From: Mycobacterium parmense
GTDB taxonomy: Bacteria; Actinomycetota; Actinomycetes; Mycobacteriales; Mycobacteriaceae
Reading direction: 5' to 3'
Assembly (NCBI RefSeq): GCF_010730575.1
Contig: NZ_AP022614.1
Location: 2,480,001 to 2,544,000, forward strand
DNA: 64,000 nucleotides
Position 1 is the first letter of the stretch, and the number at the start of each line of letters is the position of its first letter. Under the pieces are notes generated by a model. The model did not search any database. It saw nothing but the letters and a program-made list of their open reading frames with translations, and had not been told where the DNA came from. The translations under genes and the position numbers were made by a program. Below are positions 25,496 to 35,054 of this stretch, piece after piece.

Positions 25496-27322
25496 TCAGG
25501 CCAGGTATCCCGGCGGCATCGACTCGAACATGACCTTGGTCATCCGGACGGCGTATTCCGAGCTGCCGCCCCCGACGATCAGCGACGCGAACGCCAGGTC
25601 GCCGCGGTAGCCGGCGAACCAGGAGTGCGAGCCGCCGGGGAACTCGGCCTCACCGGTCTTGCCGTAGACCTCGCCGCAGCCGTTGATCTCCTTGGCCGTG
25701 CCGTTGGTGACCACCAGCCGCATCATCGGCCGCAGCGCGTCGACCATTTTCGGGGAGATCGGCGTGCCGTCGCCGTCGACCATCGTCGGCTTCCCGGCGA
25801 TCAGCTGCGGCACCGGGGTCTTACCCGCGGCCACGGTCGCCGCGACCAGCGCCATCCCGAACGGGCTGGCCAGCACCTTGCCCTGGCCGAACCCGTCCTC
25901 GGTGCGCTCGGCGAGGTCGACCGTCGGCGGCACCGAGCCGGTCACCGTGGTGATGCCCTCGACCTGATAGTCGAGCCCGATCCCGTACTCCGAGGCCGCC
26001 TGGGTCAGCCCGCGCGGCGGCAACTTGCTGCTGAGCTCTGCGAACGTGGTGTTGCAGGAGCTGGCGAACGCGCGCGACATCGACACCACGCCCAGGTCGA
26101 AGCCCCCGTAGTTGGGGATGGTGCGATGCCCGATGTCGAGGTGACCCGGGCAGCCCAGCATCGTGTTGGGCGTGGCCATGTCGCGGTCGACGGCGGCGCC
26201 CGCGGTGACCATCTTGAAGGTCGACCCGGGCGGATACAGGCCGGTGGTGGCAAGCAGGCCGTCGGCGTCGGCCCCGCCGTTCTGCGCGATCGCGAGGATC
26301 TCCCCGGTCGACGGCTTGATGACGACCATCATGGCCTTTCCGCCGCGGGTGTCGACGGCGTGCTGCGCGGCGTTCTGCACCGTCCGGTCCAGCGTGATCG
26401 ACACGGACGGCGCCGGCGACCCCTCGACCTCGTGCAGCACCGCGACGTCGACGCCGTTCTGGTTGACACTGACAACCCGCCAGCCCGCCTGGCCGTCGAG
26501 CTGGTCGATCACCGCCTTCTTGACCGCGGCGACGACGGCCGGCGCGAAGTGCGGGTCGGTGGGCAGCATGTCGGCCTGCGGCGTCACCACAATCCCCGGC
26601 AGCCTGCCGATCGCCGGGAACACCTTGTCGTTCTCGTCGGGGAGCAGGGTGGCCAGGTCCACCGGCTCGGTCGCCGAGCTGGCCTGCTCGGCCAGCAGCT
26701 GCGGGTCGGCGAGGGCGTTGTTGTAGGGGTGCAGGACGTCGACCAGCGCCTGCACGGTCGAGATCAGGATGGATCCGGAGCCGGCCCGGGTGGCGTCGAG
26801 CGTGTAGTGATAACGGTAACCGGGCGCGAGCACGTCGCTGCCGCCCAGTTCGTTGACCGAGGCGCGGCGCGGCGGGTCGGCCCGCAGCGCGAACGTCTGA
26901 TGCTCGCCCAGCCGGGCATGCAGATCGGTGGTGGCCCACCGGACCTCCCAGTGGCCCTCGTCGCGGGCCATCCTGATCTGTCCGTCGTAGCTCCAGATCC
27001 GGTTCTTGGGCAGATGCCAGGTGAAGCGGTAGCCGATCGTGCCGGTGTCCTCGGCGTATTTGGAGTTGAGGATCTGCGCGTCGAGGTGCGTCGCCTGCAG
27101 CCCGGCCCAGGCCGCGTTGAGCGCCTCGCGGGCCTCGGCGGGATTGTCGCTGAGTTTCGCGGCCGTGGCGGTGTCGCCGGTAGACAGGGCGTGCAAGAAC
27201 TTCTCCGCCGCCGGGGTGGGGCCCTCCGGCCGCGGCGTGCAGCCGGCCAGTGCGGCGGCCACGACGAGCAACGAGCCCGCGGCCGCTGAAACAGCTGATA
27301 CTGGTGAGGTTTTTGTGACCAT
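25496..27322 (-). CDS. Penicillin-binding lipoprotein (class B PBP with MecA-N domain, Rv2864c-like)
   Basis: 608 residues from ATG 27322. The N-terminus is a lipoprotein signal with lipobox LAGC (C28). Domains in order: MecA/NTF2-like N-terminal domain (AAEKFLHALSTGDTATAAKL), a linker/dimerisation part, and a transpeptidase with PGSTFKMVTAG (Ser-x2-Lys), SSCNTTFAEL (Ser-x-Asn) and YGKTGEAEFPGG (Lys-Thr-Gly). It is anchored outside the membrane and builds peptidoglycan cross-links. M. tuberculosis has toxin-antitoxin genes on both sides of this gene; here the flanking gaps are only 34 and 95 bases. Confidence 0.92.
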   Translation of the reverse strand: MVTKTSPVSAVSAAAGSLLVVAAALAGCTPRPEGPTPAAEKFLHALSTGDTATAAKLSDNPAEAREALNAAWAGLQATHLDAQILNSKYAEDTGTIGYRFTWHLPKNRIWSYDGQIRMARDEGHWEVRWATTDLHARLGEHQTFALRADPPRRASVNELGGSDVLAPGYRYHYTLDATRAGSGSILISTVQALVDVLHPYNNALADPQLLAEQASSATEPVDLATLLPDENDKVFPAIGRLPGIVVTPQADMLPTDPHFAPAVVAAVKKAVIDQLDGQAGWRVVSVNQNGVDVAVLHEVEGSPAPSVSITLDRTVQNAAQHAVDTRGGKAMMVVIKPSTGEILAIAQNGGADADGLLATTGLYPPGSTFKMVTAGAAVDRDMATPNTMLGCPGHLDIGHRTIPNYGGFDLGVVSMSRAFASSCNTTFAELSSKLPPRGLTQAASEYGIGLDYQVEGITTVTGSVPPTVDLAERTEDGFGQGKVLASPFGMALVAATVAAGKTPVPQLIAGKPTMVDGDGTPISPKMVDALRPMMRLVVTNGTAKEINGCGEVYGKTGEAEFPGGSHSWFAGYRGDLAFASLIVGGGSSEYAVRMTKVMFESMPPGYLA

Positions 27323-27417
27323 CGGTGCTGATGTTAAGAACTGCGGCCCGAAGTGGGGCGCCGACACACCGAGACGGAACCGTTACACGAATGAGTCGGA
27401 CAACCGATGCGGGACCG

Positions 27418-28272
27418 TCAGTCCAGCAGCACCGTCGCGAAGGTGCCCAGCTCGGTGAAGCCCACCCGGGCGTATGCGGCGCGCGCGACGCTGTTGAAGC
27501 TGTTCACGTACAGGCTGGCGATGCGGCCGCTGCCGACGATCACCGCGGCCACCGTCGCGGTGCCCGCGGTCCCCAGGCCCAGGCCGCGCCACTCCGGGTG
27601 GACCCACACGCCCTGGATCTGACCGACCTTCGGGGACTGCGACCCCACTTCGGCTTTGAACACCACCTGGCCCTGCTCGAAACGCGCCCATGCGCGGCCG
27701 GCCGCGATGAGGCTGGCCACCCGGCGGCGGTAACCGCGACCGCCGTCGCCCAGCCGCGGGTCGACGCCCACCTCGCCGATGAACATGTCGACCGCGGCCA
27801 CCAGGTAGGCGTCCAGCTCGTCGGGGCGCACCTGGCGCACCCCGGGGTCGATGTCGCAGGAGGGATGGCTGGACAGCGCCAGCAGAGGCTGGCGGTCACG
27901 CACGTCGCGCGCCGGGCCCCAGGCCGGTTCCAGCCGCTCCCACATCGGCATCACCAGCCCCGCCCGGCCGACCAGCGACGAGCAGCGCCGCGTGGCGCTC
28001 ATCGCCTCGTCGGCGAAGGCGTTCAGGTCGGCCTGCGCGCCGCGCAGCGGGATCAGGTTGGCGCCGGCAAAGCACATCGACTCGTCGGCGCCCCGGCGGG
28101 TCCACAACTCGCCGCCGATCGAGTTGGGGTCGATGCCGTGGTCGGCCACGCGGGCCGCGACCATGCACGACCCCACCGGATCGTCGTCGAGCACCCGCCA
28201 CACGGCCGCGGCGTCGCGCACCACGGCCACCCGGCGCTCGCCGACGAGGCGGAAGATGGGCGGAGCCGACAT
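27418..28272 (-). CDS. GNAT-family acetyltransferase with DUF4081 N-terminal domain (Rv2867c-like)
   Basis: 284 residues starting MSAPPIFRLVGERRV. The N-terminal half (about 1-130) corresponds to the DUF4081 half-domain. The C-terminal half is a GNAT fold with IQGVWVHPEWRGLGLGTAG (acetyl-CoA loop R-x2-G-x-G/A) and YVNSFNSVARAAYARVGF. Likely a cytoplasmic N-acetyltransferase with unknown substrate. It follows ispG on the same strand after a 51-base gap. Confidence 0.85.
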   Translation of the reverse strand: MSAPPIFRLVGERRVAVVRDAAAVWRVLDDDPVGSCMVAARVADHGIDPNSIGGELWTRRGADESMCFAGANLIPLRGAQADLNAFADEAMSATRRCSSLVGRAGLVMPMWERLEPAWGPARDVRDRQPLLALSSHPSCDIDPGVRQVRPDELDAYLVAAVDMFIGEVGVDPRLGDGGRGYRRRVASLIAAGRAWARFEQGQVVFKAEVGSQSPKVGQIQGVWVHPEWRGLGLGTAGTATVAAVIVGSGRIASLYVNSFNSVARAAYARVGFTELGTFATVLLD

Positions 28273-28323
28273 GTGACGAACTCTCTAGGGTGCTAAACGG
28301 GGTCGAAAATCGGGACGGCTCTA

Positions 28324-29484
28324 TCAGCTTACGGTCACAATCGGCGAACCGCTCGATGTTGTTTGCGGACCGTCGCCCATTTCCGAGGCGATGCGCATGG
28401 CCTCCTCGATCAGCGTCTCGACGATCTGTGATTCCGGCACGGTCTTGATCACTTCGCCCCGAACGAAGATCTGGCCCTTGCCATTTCCCGATGCGACCCC
28501 CAGATCGGCCTCGCGGGCCTCGCCCGGGCCGTTGACGACACAGCCCATCACGGCGACCCGCAGCGGCACGTCGAGACCGTCGAGCCCGGCGGTCACCTCG
28601 TTCGCCAGTGTGTAGACGTCGACCTGCGCGCGGCCGCACGAGGGGCACGACACGATCTCGAGCGAGCGCGGCCGCAGGTTCAGCGACTCGAGGATCTGGG
28701 TGCCGACCTTGACCTCCTCGACCGGGGGCGCCGACAGCGACACCCGGATGGTGTCGCCGATGCCCCGCGACAGCAGCGCGCCGAAGGCGACGGCGGACTT
28801 GATGGTGCCCTGGAACGCGGGACCGGCCTCGGTGACCCCGAGGTGCAGCGGGTAGTCGCACTGCGCGGCCAGCAACTCGTAGGCGGCCACCATCACCACC
28901 GGGTCGTTGTGCTTGACGCTGATCTTGATGTCGGAAAAGCCGTGCTCCTCGAACAGTGAGGCCTCCCACAGCGCCGACTCCACCAGCGCCTCGGGCGTGG
29001 CCTTGCCGTACTTGGACATGATCCGCTTGTCCAGCGACCCGGCGTTGACGCCGATGCGGATGGGGATGCCGGCCTGCCCGGCGGCCTTGGCGACCTCGCC
29101 CACCCGGCCGTCGAATTCCTTGATGTTGCCGGGGTTCACCCGCACCGCGGCGCAGCCGGCGTCGATGGCGGCGAAGATGTACTTCGGCTGGAAGTGGATG
29201 TCGGCGATCACCGGGATCTGACTCTTCTTGGCGATCGTGGCCAGCGCGTCGGCGTCCTCCTGCCGCGGGCAGGCGACGCGCACGATGTCACAACCGGCCG
29301 TGGTCAATTCGGCGATCTGCTGCAGCGTCGAGTTGATGTCGTGGGTCTTGGTGGTGCACATCGACTGCACCGAGACCGGATAGTCGCTGCCCACCCCGAC
29401 GTCGCGGACCATCAGCTGGCGCGTGGGCCGCCGGGGAGCGAGCGTGGGCGCCGGGGCGTCCGGCATCCCCAGGCCAATCGTCAT
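28324..29484 (-). CDS. ispG: 4-hydroxy-3-methylbut-2-enyl diphosphate synthase (flavodoxin) IspG/GcpE
   Basis: 386 residues from ATG 29484; AGGAGG sits 10 bases upstream and would overlap the alternative GTG 29493. IspG reduces MEcPP to HMBPP in the MEP isoprenoid pathway using a [4Fe-4S] cluster. The TIM-barrel part has [13 protein letters not shown] and [15 protein letters not shown]; the C-terminal cluster motif is [12 protein letters not shown] with the third Cys in [14 protein letters not shown]. Its pathway partner dxr is encoded just upstream, separated by rip1. Confidence 0.95.
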   Translation of the reverse strand: MTIGLGMPDAPAPTLAPRRPTRQLMVRDVGVGSDYPVSVQSMCTTKTHDINSTLQQIAELTTAGCDIVRVACPRQEDADALATIAKKSQIPVIADIHFQPKYIFAAIDAGCAAVRVNPGNIKEFDGRVGEVAKAAGQAGIPIRIGVNAGSLDKRIMSKYGKATPEALVESALWEASLFEEHGFSDIKISVKHNDPVVMVAAYELLAAQCDYPLHLGVTEAGPAFQGTIKSAVAFGALLSRGIGDTIRVSLSAPPVEEVKVGTQILESLNLRPRSLEIVSCPSCGRAQVDVYTLANEVTAGLDGLDVPLRVAVMGCVVNGPGEAREADLGVASGNGKGQIFVRGEVIKTVPESQIVETLIEEAMRIASEMGDGPQTTSSGSPIVTVS

Positions 29485-29560
29485 GTGCGCCACCCCTCCT
29501 CGTCGGTTCGGTTCACATCGCCGCCGGCGCGGGTCACCTTCGCTGAATTCCTCCGGCCGA

Positions 29561-30775
29561 TCACTGGAAGAGCCTGATCGGGTTGACCAGATCGGCGGTG
29601 ACGGTCAGCAGCATGTACCCGACGACGAACACCAGCACCACGTAGGTCGCGGGCATCAGCTTGAGATAGTTCACCGGCGCGGCCGCCACCATGCCGCGCG
29701 CCGAGCGGATCACGTTGCGGACCTTCTCGAACACCGCGATGGCGATGTGACCGCCGTCGAACGGCAGCAGCGGCACCAGGTTGATGGCACCCAGGATGAG
29801 GTTCAGCTGAGCCAGGAAGAACCAGAACGCCACCCAGAGCCCGTGGTCGACGGTGTCGCCGCCGATGATGCTGGCACCGACCACGCTCATCGGGGTCTGT
29901 GGGTCGCGCTGTCCGCCGCCGATGGCATGGACCAGCGCGCCGACCTTGGTCGGGATCGCCACCAGCGACTTGCCCACCTCGACGGTCAGATCGCCGGTGA
30001 ACGCCAGGGTGCCCGGCACGGCGCTCAGCACGCCGTAATGGGTGGGAGCGGGCCGCAGCGCGCCGACACCGATGGCGCCGACCGTGGCGGGCTGCGGCTG
30101 GCTGTTCTGGCCGCTGGACAGGTAGCGCTGGGTGGGCGTGACGTCGACGTAGGTGGTGATCGGGGTGCCGTCGCGCTCGACGACCACCGGCACGATGCCG
30201 TGCAGCTTGCGCACCGCGGCCGCCATGTCCTCGAACGTGTTCACCGGGGTGTCACCGACCTTGACGACGACGTCGCCGGCGCGGATCCCGGCCAGTGCCG
30301 CCGGACCCGGACCGGTGCAGTCGCCGATCTTGCCGGGGCTCACTTCCGGTGCGACACAAGCGGTTTCGCCGACGACCGCCTTGGTGGGCGGGTGCAGGTT
30401 GGGCAGCCCCCAGACCAGTGCGATGCCGTAGATCAGCACCAGGCAGATGACGAAGTTCATGCCCGGGCCCGCGAACAACACCGCGATGCGCTTCCAGGCC
30501 GCCTGCTTGTACATCGCGCGGTCCTGCTCGTCGGGCGCCAACTCCTCCACCGAGGTCATGCCGGCGATGTCGCAGAAGCCACCGAGCGGCACGGCTTTGA
30601 CGCCGTACTCGGTTTCCCCGCGCCGGGTGGACCACAAGGTGGGGCCGAAGCCGACGAAATAGCGGCGCACCTTCATCCCGGTGGCGCGCGCAACCCACAT
30701 GTGCCCGCACTCGTGCAGCGCCACCGATATCAGGATGGCGAGGGCGAACAGCACAATGCCGACGACGAACATCAT
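29561..30775 (-). CDS. rip1: Site-2 intramembrane metalloprotease Rip1
   Basis: 404 residues from ATG 30775 ([15 protein letters not shown]), the length of the M. tuberculosis enzyme. HEGH-type zinc motif HECGH at 21-25 lies in the first membrane helix, the third ligand is in [10 protein letters not shown] near residue 343, and a PDZ domain ([15 protein letters not shown]) is in between. Rip1 cleaves anti-sigma factors and other membrane proteins and governs envelope lipid composition. A longer upstream frame reaching into dxr is not used. It is coupled to dxr with a 19-base gap. Confidence 0.93.
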   Translation of the reverse strand: MMFVVGIVLFALAILISVALHECGHMWVARATGMKVRRYFVGFGPTLWSTRRGETEYGVKAVPLGGFCDIAGMTSVEELAPDEQDRAMYKQAAWKRIAVLFAGPGMNFVICLVLIYGIALVWGLPNLHPPTKAVVGETACVAPEVSPGKIGDCTGPGPAALAGIRAGDVVVKVGDTPVNTFEDMAAAVRKLHGIVPVVVERDGTPITTYVDVTPTQRYLSSGQNSQPQPATVGAIGVGALRPAPTHYGVLSAVPGTLAFTGDLTVEVGKSLVAIPTKVGALVHAIGGGQRDPQTPMSVVGASIIGGDTVDHGLWVAFWFFLAQLNLILGAINLVPLLPFDGGHIAIAVFEKVRNVIRSARGMVAAAPVNYLKLMPATYVVLVFVVGYMLLTVTADLVNPIRLFQ

Positions 30776-30794
30776 CTGGGTGCCAAGACCTTTC

Positions 30795-31991
30795 TCACAC
30801 CATTCCGGAGACTCGGGTGGGACTTGCGGCAAGCGCTCGGCGCGCCTGCTCCCGTGCCCAGCGCTGCGCCTCGAGTACTTCATCCACGTTAGCCGGTGAA
30901 ACCGCCCATTGGTCGGCGACGTGCAGCACGTCGGCGATGGTTCTGACGATCGCGGGGAAGCCGATCCGCCCGGCCAGGAACGCCGCCGCGGCCTCCTCGT
31001 TGGCGGCGTTGTACACGGCCGTCATGCAGCCTCCGGCCTTACCGGCGTGGCGGGCCAGCTCGACCGCCGGGAAGACGGTGTGGTTCAGCGGCTCGAACTC
31101 CCAGGTGGAGGCGGTGCTGAAGTCGCACGACGCGGCCGCGCCGGGCACCCGGTGCGGCCAGCCCAGCGCCAGCGAGATCGGCAGCTTCATGTCCGGGGGG
31201 CTGGCCTGGGCGATGGTCGAGCCGTCGACGAAGGTGACCATCGAATGCACAACCGACTGCGGGTGCACGACGACCTCGATGCGGTCGTACGGGATGCCGA
31301 ACAGCAGGTGCGTCTCGATGAGCTCGAGTCCTTTGTTGACCAGCGACGCCGAGTTCAGTGTGTTCATCGGGCCCATCGACCAGGTGGGGTGCGCGCCCGC
31401 CTGCTCGGGCGTGACGCCCTCGAGCGCAGCGGCCGTCCAGCCGCGGAACGGCCCGCCGGACGCGGTCAGCACCAGCTTGGCGATCTCGTCGGGCTCCCCG
31501 CCGCGCAGGCATTGGGCCAGCGCGGAGTGCTCGGAGTCGACGGGCACGATCTGACCCGGCCGCGCCGCCCGCAGCACCAGCGGACCCCCGGCGATCAGCG
31601 ATTCCTTGTTGGCCAGCGCCAGCCGGGCGCCCGACTCCAGCGCGGCCAGCGTGGGCCGCAGCCCCAGCGCCCCGACCAGCGCGTTGAGGACCACGTCGGC
31701 GTCGGTCTCCTGGACCAGCCGGGTCACCGCCCCGGGCCCGGTGAAGGGGACGCCCCCGACCTGCTGTGCTGCACGCTCGTCGGCGACCGCGATGTTGGCG
31801 ACGCCCGTCTCGGCGCGTTGTCGCCGCAGCAGATCCGGCTTGCCGCCGCCGGCGGCGAGCCCGACCACCTCGAAGCGGTCCGGGTGGGCCGCGATGACCT
31901 CCAGCGCCTGGGTGCCGATCGACCCGGTGCTGCCGAGCAGGACGACACGCAGCCTGCCCTCGGCCTGCCCGTCGGTCGTCGGATTGCTCAC
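30795..31991 (-). CDS. dxr: 1-deoxy-D-xylulose 5-phosphate reductoisomerase
   Basis: 398 residues from GTG 31991, which is preceded by GAGGG. The NADPH site [13 protein letters not shown], the metal/substrate loop [13 protein letters not shown] and the flexible loop [20 protein letters not shown] identify DXR, the committing enzyme of the MEP pathway. It shares its transcript direction with rip1 and ispG, as in M. tuberculosis. Compared with that species the gene lacks the longer C-terminal tail. Confidence 0.94.
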   Translation of the reverse strand: MSNPTTDGQAEGRLRVVLLGSTGSIGTQALEVIAAHPDRFEVVGLAAGGGKPDLLRRQRAETGVANIAVADERAAQQVGGVPFTGPGAVTRLVQETDADVVLNALVGALGLRPTLAALESGARLALANKESLIAGGPLVLRAARPGQIVPVDSEHSALAQCLRGGEPDEIAKLVLTASGGPFRGWTAAALEGVTPEQAGAHPTWSMGPMNTLNSASLVNKGLELIETHLLFGIPYDRIEVVVHPQSVVHSMVTFVDGSTIAQASPPDMKLPISLALGWPHRVPGAAASCDFSTASTWEFEPLNHTVFPAVELARHAGKAGGCMTAVYNAANEEAAAAFLAGRIGFPAIVRTIADVLHVADQWAVSPANVDEVLEAQRWAREQARRALAASPTRVSGMV

Positions 31992-32083
31992 CCCCTCATT
32001 GTGCCGCCCGGCGGCGACCCGGGCCATCAACCGGCCGGTGTGCCAGAATCGGGAAGCCCCGTCCGATACGAAAGGGACTCCCC

Positions 32084-32338
32084 GTGGCCAGTACCGAGGT
32101 GGAACACTTCACCGGCGTCGACAACGTCGAGGTGCCGTCAGCAGCGTGGGGTTGGAGCAGGATCAATCACCGCACCTGGCACGGCCTCGGCGTGTTCATC
32201 GTCATTTTCCTGCTCGCGATGCTGCGCGGTAACCACGTCGGGCACATCGAGGACCTCTGGTTGATCGGTTTCGCCGCGGTGACGCTGTTCTTCCTCGTCC
32301 GCGACCTGTGGGGCCGTCGGCGCGGCTGGCTCCGGTAG
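32084..32338 (+). CDS. DUF2631 membrane protein (Rv2876-like)
   Basis: 84 residues from GTG 32084. Two hydrophobic helices ([12 protein letters not shown] and [13 protein letters not shown]) separated by HVGHIEDLW, basic C-terminal end RRRGWLR. It belongs to the small actinobacterial DUF2631 membrane proteins of unknown function. The last 200 bases lie opposite the 3' end of the ccdA-like gene. In M. tuberculosis, mpt83, dipZ and mpt70 sit between dxr and this gene; here only a 92-base gap remains. Confidence 0.8.
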   Translation: MASTEVEHFTGVDNVEVPSAAWGWSRINHRTWHGLGVFIVIFLLAMLRGNHVGHIEDLWLIGFAAVTLFFLVRDLWGRRRGWLR

Positions 32339-33292
32339 CCGCCGCCCCCGCCCTCGCCAACCGGCGGCGAAAGCACCGGCCGCCAGGACGAACAGGCCCG
32401 CCGCCCACGGCAGCGCGCCGTATCGGTGTACCCAGCCGGCCAGCGCGCCCTGCAGGCGACCGGCCGACATGATCACCGCGTCGCGGGGATCCGCGTTCGC
32501 GGTGAACAGCCGCAACTCGTAGGCGCCGTAGTAGCCCACGTAAAGGCCGACCAGGACCAGCAGCACGCCGCCCGTCCGGTTGACGAACGGCAGGACGCGC
32601 CGCAGGCGATCGGCCAGCGCGCAGCCGGCCGTCCCCGCCGCGACGGCCAGGGCCCCCACGACCAGGGTCAGGCCCGCTACGTACGCGAGGTAGATCGCGA
32701 CGCCCGTGACGACCGATCCTTTGAGGCCCGCGGCGGTGACCGCCAGGAACGGCCCGATGGTGCACGACAGCGAGGCGATGGCGTAGCTGACGCCATACGA
32801 ATACATGGACCCCAGCCGCACGCCCGGCGCCCACCGCGGCCCGAGCGCGCGGGGTGTCAGCGCCGTCAACTCCCGGCCGGCCAGCAGCCAAATCCCAAGC
32901 GCGACAATCACAACGCCGATCGCCACCGTCGCGTACGGCAGGTAGCGCTCCACGGTCGAGGCCACCGAAATGGTCAGCGCGCCGAACACCCCGAACACCG
33001 TCAGAAAGCCGAGGGCCATCCCGGCGGTCGCCGCGAGCGCGCGGCCGAGCTTGCCGATGGGGCTCGTCGCGGACCGTGCGCCGAGCGTGCCGATGGGGCT
33101 CGTCGCGGACCGTGCGCCGAGCGTGCACTGGCGGCGAGATTTCGGCGATTTTTCCGCAGTGAGTGCACGCTCGGCGGGCTGCTGCCCGCGCACCACGAGG
33201 AGCAGGTAGGCGGGCAGCATGGCAAACCCGCACGGGTTCAGGGCCGCGACCAACCCGGCCGCGAAGGCCAGGCCGATCAGAGCGCGATCCAT
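32138..33292 (-). CDS. CcdA/DsbD-like thiol-disulfide transmembrane protein with internal repeat insertion
   Basis: 384-residue membrane protein. Active Cys of the CcdA family are present: NPCGFAMLP in helix 1 (C21) and SLSCTIGPFLAV in a later helix; about six helices follow. It should pass electrons across the membrane to the MPT53-like thioredoxin encoded 4 bases upstream. Two oddities: residues about 39-80, between helices 1 and 2, are encoded by a REP-like palindrome and a 36-bp tandem repeat (the peptide LGARSATSPIGT twice), and the charged C-terminal 65-70 residues are antisense to the DUF2631 gene. The M. tuberculosis counterpart is roughly 100 residues shorter (from memory). Confidence 0.82.
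   Translation of the reverse strand: MDRALIGLAFAAGLVAALNPCGFAMLPAYLLLVVRGQQPAERALTAEKSPKSRRQCTLGARSATSPIGTLGARSATSPIGKLGRALAATAGMALGFLTVFGVFGALTISVASTVERYLPYATVAIGVVIVALGIWLLAGRELTALTPRALGPRWAPGVRLGSMYSYGVSYAIASLSCTIGPFLAVTAAGLKGSVVTGVAIYLAYVAGLTLVVGALAVAAGTAGCALADRLRRVLPFVNRTGGVLLVLVGLYVGYYGAYELRLFTANADPRDAVIMSAGRLQGALAGWVHRYGALPWAAGLFVLAAGAFAAGWRGRGRRLPEPAAPTAPQVADEEEQRHRGETDQPEVLDVPDVVTAQHREQENDDEHAEAVPGAVIDPAPTPRC
33053..33124. repeat. Two tandem copies of a 36-bp unit inside the ccdA-like gene
   Basis: The 36-base unit beginning GCCGATGGGGCTCGTCGCGG and ending GCGCCGAGCGT occurs at 33053-33088 and again, identical, at 33089-33124. Because 36 is a multiple of 3, the reading frame is kept and the protein repeats 12 residues. 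The unit's end matches the left end of the adjoining inverted repeat. Confidence 0.93.
33115..33176. repeat. REP-like palindromic element (62 bp)
   Basis: Perfect 15-base inverted repeats, CGCCGAGCGTGCACT at 33115-33129 and AGTGCACGCTCGGCG at 33162-33176, enclose 32 bases. The element lies inside the ccdA-like coding sequence. A related but decayed copy is seen at 45961-46036. It would fold into a strong hairpin in RNA or single-stranded DNA. Confidence 0.85.
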
Positions 33293-33296
33293 GGGT

Positions 33297-33800
33297 TCAG
33301 CGCAGCGCGGCCACCCGGCCGGCCAGCTCGGTCTGGGGCATGGCCGCCGTGGGGTTGTTGACGAACGTGGAGCTCCCGTCGGCCCGGTAGAACACGTACG
33401 CCGGTTGCCAGGGGACGTTGTAGCGGGCCCAGATCGAGCCGTCGGCGTCGTTGAGGTTGGTGAAGTTCAGGTTGTACTTGGCGACGAAGTTCTGCATGTC
33501 CGCGACGTCCGAATGCGCCGCGACGCCGACGAACGTGACGCCGGGATTGGCGGCTGCGACTTGGCTGACGCCGGGTGCCTCGGCGTTGCAGAACGGGCAC
33601 CATGGCGTCCAGAACCACAGCACCGCCGGTTTGCCCTGCAGGCCGGCCCCGTTGAACGGCGCGCCGCCGAGCGTCGTCGCGCTGAATTGCAGGCGGTCGT
33701 CGGCGGCCTCCGAGCGCGGGGCCTCGGACAGGCCGAGGATCACGGCGGCGGCGAGCACGGCCGCCGCAATCAACCTGATCGGCGAGAACAAGCGCACCAT
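33297..33800 (-). CDS. mpt53: Secreted thioredoxin-like protein, MPT53/DsbE type
   Basis: 167 residues from ATG 33800, with AGGGG 8 bases upstream. An N-terminal hydrophobic segment (LIAAAVLAAAVILGLSEA) serves as signal sequence. The thioredoxin fold has the active site WCPFC (C68, C71), and VPWQPAYVFYRADG carries the cis-Pro region. MPT53 is a secreted oxidase-type thiol-disulfide protein; the adjacent CcdA-like membrane protein would keep it in its working redox state. Homologous to Rv2878c. Confidence 0.88.
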   Translation of the reverse strand: MVRLFSPIRLIAAAVLAAAVILGLSEAPRSEAADDRLQFSATTLGGAPFNGAGLQGKPAVLWFWTPWCPFCNAEAPGVSQVAAANPGVTFVGVAAHSDVADMQNFVAKYNLNFTNLNDADGSIWARYNVPWQPAYVFYRADGSSTFVNNPTAAMPQTELAGRVAALR

Positions 33801-33870
33801 CACGACATCCCCTCGTTTGCTGGTGTCCTGCCCTGAAGGACGGTGGCGCCGCCCCCCTGGTTCATCGCCC

Positions 33871-33970
33871 GCGCTCCAGCTACCCGCCTTCGGCGGCCAG
33901 CTGTCCGCAGGCACCTGCCGATTCGCCTGCGCTCCAGCTACCCGCCTTCGGCGGCCAGCTGTCCGCAGGC
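33871..33970. repeat. 42-bp direct repeat duplicating the rlmN 3' end
   Basis: The 42 bases at 33871-33912 (starting GCGCTCCAGCTACCCGCC, ending TCCGCAGGC) recur at 33929-33970, a 58-base period. The second copy holds the last codons and TAG stop of rlmN; the first lies in the gap before the mpt53-like gene. It looks like a replication-slippage duplication of the gene's tail. Confidence 0.92.
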
Positions 33971-35032
33971 GGCACTGATCTCTCGCCCGCGGGTGTCCCG
34001 CACCGTGCACGACACCCCCTGCGACCGGACCCGCCGCACGAACTCGCGTTCCACCGGCTTGGGGCTGGCGTCCCACTGGCTGCCCGGGGTCGGGTTGAGC
34101 GGGATCAGGTTGACGTGCACCAGCGGCCCGAGCGCGCGGTGCAGCCGCTTGCCGAGCAGATCGGCCCGCCACGGCTGGTCGTTGACGTCCCGGATCAGCG
34201 CGTACTCGACGGACACCCGGCGCCCGGTCGCGTCGGCGTAGTAGCGGGCGGCGTCCAGCGCCTCGGCGACCTTCCAGCGGTTGTTCACCGGAACCAGGGT
34301 GTCGCGCAGTTCGTCGTCGGGCGCGTGCAACGACAGCGCGAGCGTCACGCCCAGGCGTTCGTCGGCGAGTTTGCGCATCGCCGGGGCCAGGCCGACGGTC
34401 GACACCGTCACCGAGCGGGCCGAGATGCCGAAACCCTGTGGCGGCTGGGCGGTGATGCGCCGCACCGCGGCCACCACCCGGGCGTAGTTGGCCAGCGGCT
34501 CCCCCATGCCCATGAAGACGACGTTGGACAGCCGGTCCCCGAAGTCGTCGCGCAGGGCGGCGGCGCCGGCGCGCACCTGCTCGAGGATCTCGGCGGTCGA
34601 CAGGTTGCGGCTCAGCCCGCCCTGACCGGTCGCGCAGAACGGGCAGGCCATGCCGCAGCCGGCCTGCGACGAGATGCACACGGTGTTGCGCTGCGGGTAG
34701 CGCATCAGCACCGACTCGACGGTGACGCCGTCGAGGGCCCGCCACAGCGTCTTGCGCGTCTGGCCGCCGTCGCAGGCGACGTCGGAAGCCGCCGTCAGCA
34801 GCCGCGGGAAGACCGCCTCCGCGATCAGTTCGCGCACCGCCGCCGGCAGATCGGTCATCTCGCGCGGATCGGCGATCAGCCGCCCGTAATACTGGTGCGC
34901 GAGTTGCTTGGCGCGAAACGGGGGCAGGCCCAGCTCGGCGACGACGGACGCTCGCCCGGCCTCGTCGAGGTCGGCCAGGTGGCGCGGCGGCCGGCCGGGG
35001 CGCGGCTCATCGAAGATCAACTGTCGGGTCAT
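33938..35032 (-). CDS. rlmN: Dual-specificity rRNA/tRNA adenine-C2 methyltransferase RlmN
   Basis: 364-residue radical-SAM methyltransferase acting on 23S rRNA A2503 and tRNA A37. The cluster motif is [12 protein letters not shown] (C-x3-C-x2-C), [13 protein letters not shown] is the SAM-binding part, and the catalytic C-terminal Cys lies in [11 protein letters not shown]. The frame is complete; in the M. tuberculosis annotation the locus is divided into two ORFs (Rv2879c/Rv2880c). The last 13 codons fall in a duplicated 42-base stretch. Confidence 0.93.
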   Translation of the reverse strand: MTRQLIFDEPRPGRPPRHLADLDEAGRASVVAELGLPPFRAKQLAHQYYGRLIADPREMTDLPAAVRELIAEAVFPRLLTAASDVACDGGQTRKTLWRALDGVTVESVLMRYPQRNTVCISSQAGCGMACPFCATGQGGLSRNLSTAEILEQVRAGAAALRDDFGDRLSNVVFMGMGEPLANYARVVAAVRRITAQPPQGFGISARSVTVSTVGLAPAMRKLADERLGVTLALSLHAPDDELRDTLVPVNNRWKVAEALDAARYYADATGRRVSVEYALIRDVNDQPWRADLLGKRLHRALGPLVHVNLIPLNPTPGSQWDASPKPVEREFVRRVRSQGVSCTVRDTRGREISAACGQLAAEGG

Positions 35033-35054
35033 GACCAGTCCAGTATGGGGCCGG

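Noticed and set aside
25355..27289. A 644-codon plus-strand frame opposite the penicillin-binding lipoprotein gene
   Set aside because: The minus-strand gene has lipobox, Ser-x2-Lys, Ser-x-Asn and Lys-Thr-Gly in order; the plus frame is a shadow.
29423..30892. 489-codon plus-strand frame opposite ispG and rip1
   Set aside because: Both minus-strand genes have complete catalytic motifs; the plus frame is compositional noise.
33871..33970. Direct repeat considered as a CRISPR array
   Set aside because: Only two copies, the spacer is 16 bases, one copy is the end of rlmN, and no cas gene is near.
33801..34745. Long upstream extension of the MPT53-like frame
   Set aside because: It runs antisense-free through rlmN in another frame and is Arg-rich noise; ATG 33800 has a ribosome binding site and a signal peptide.
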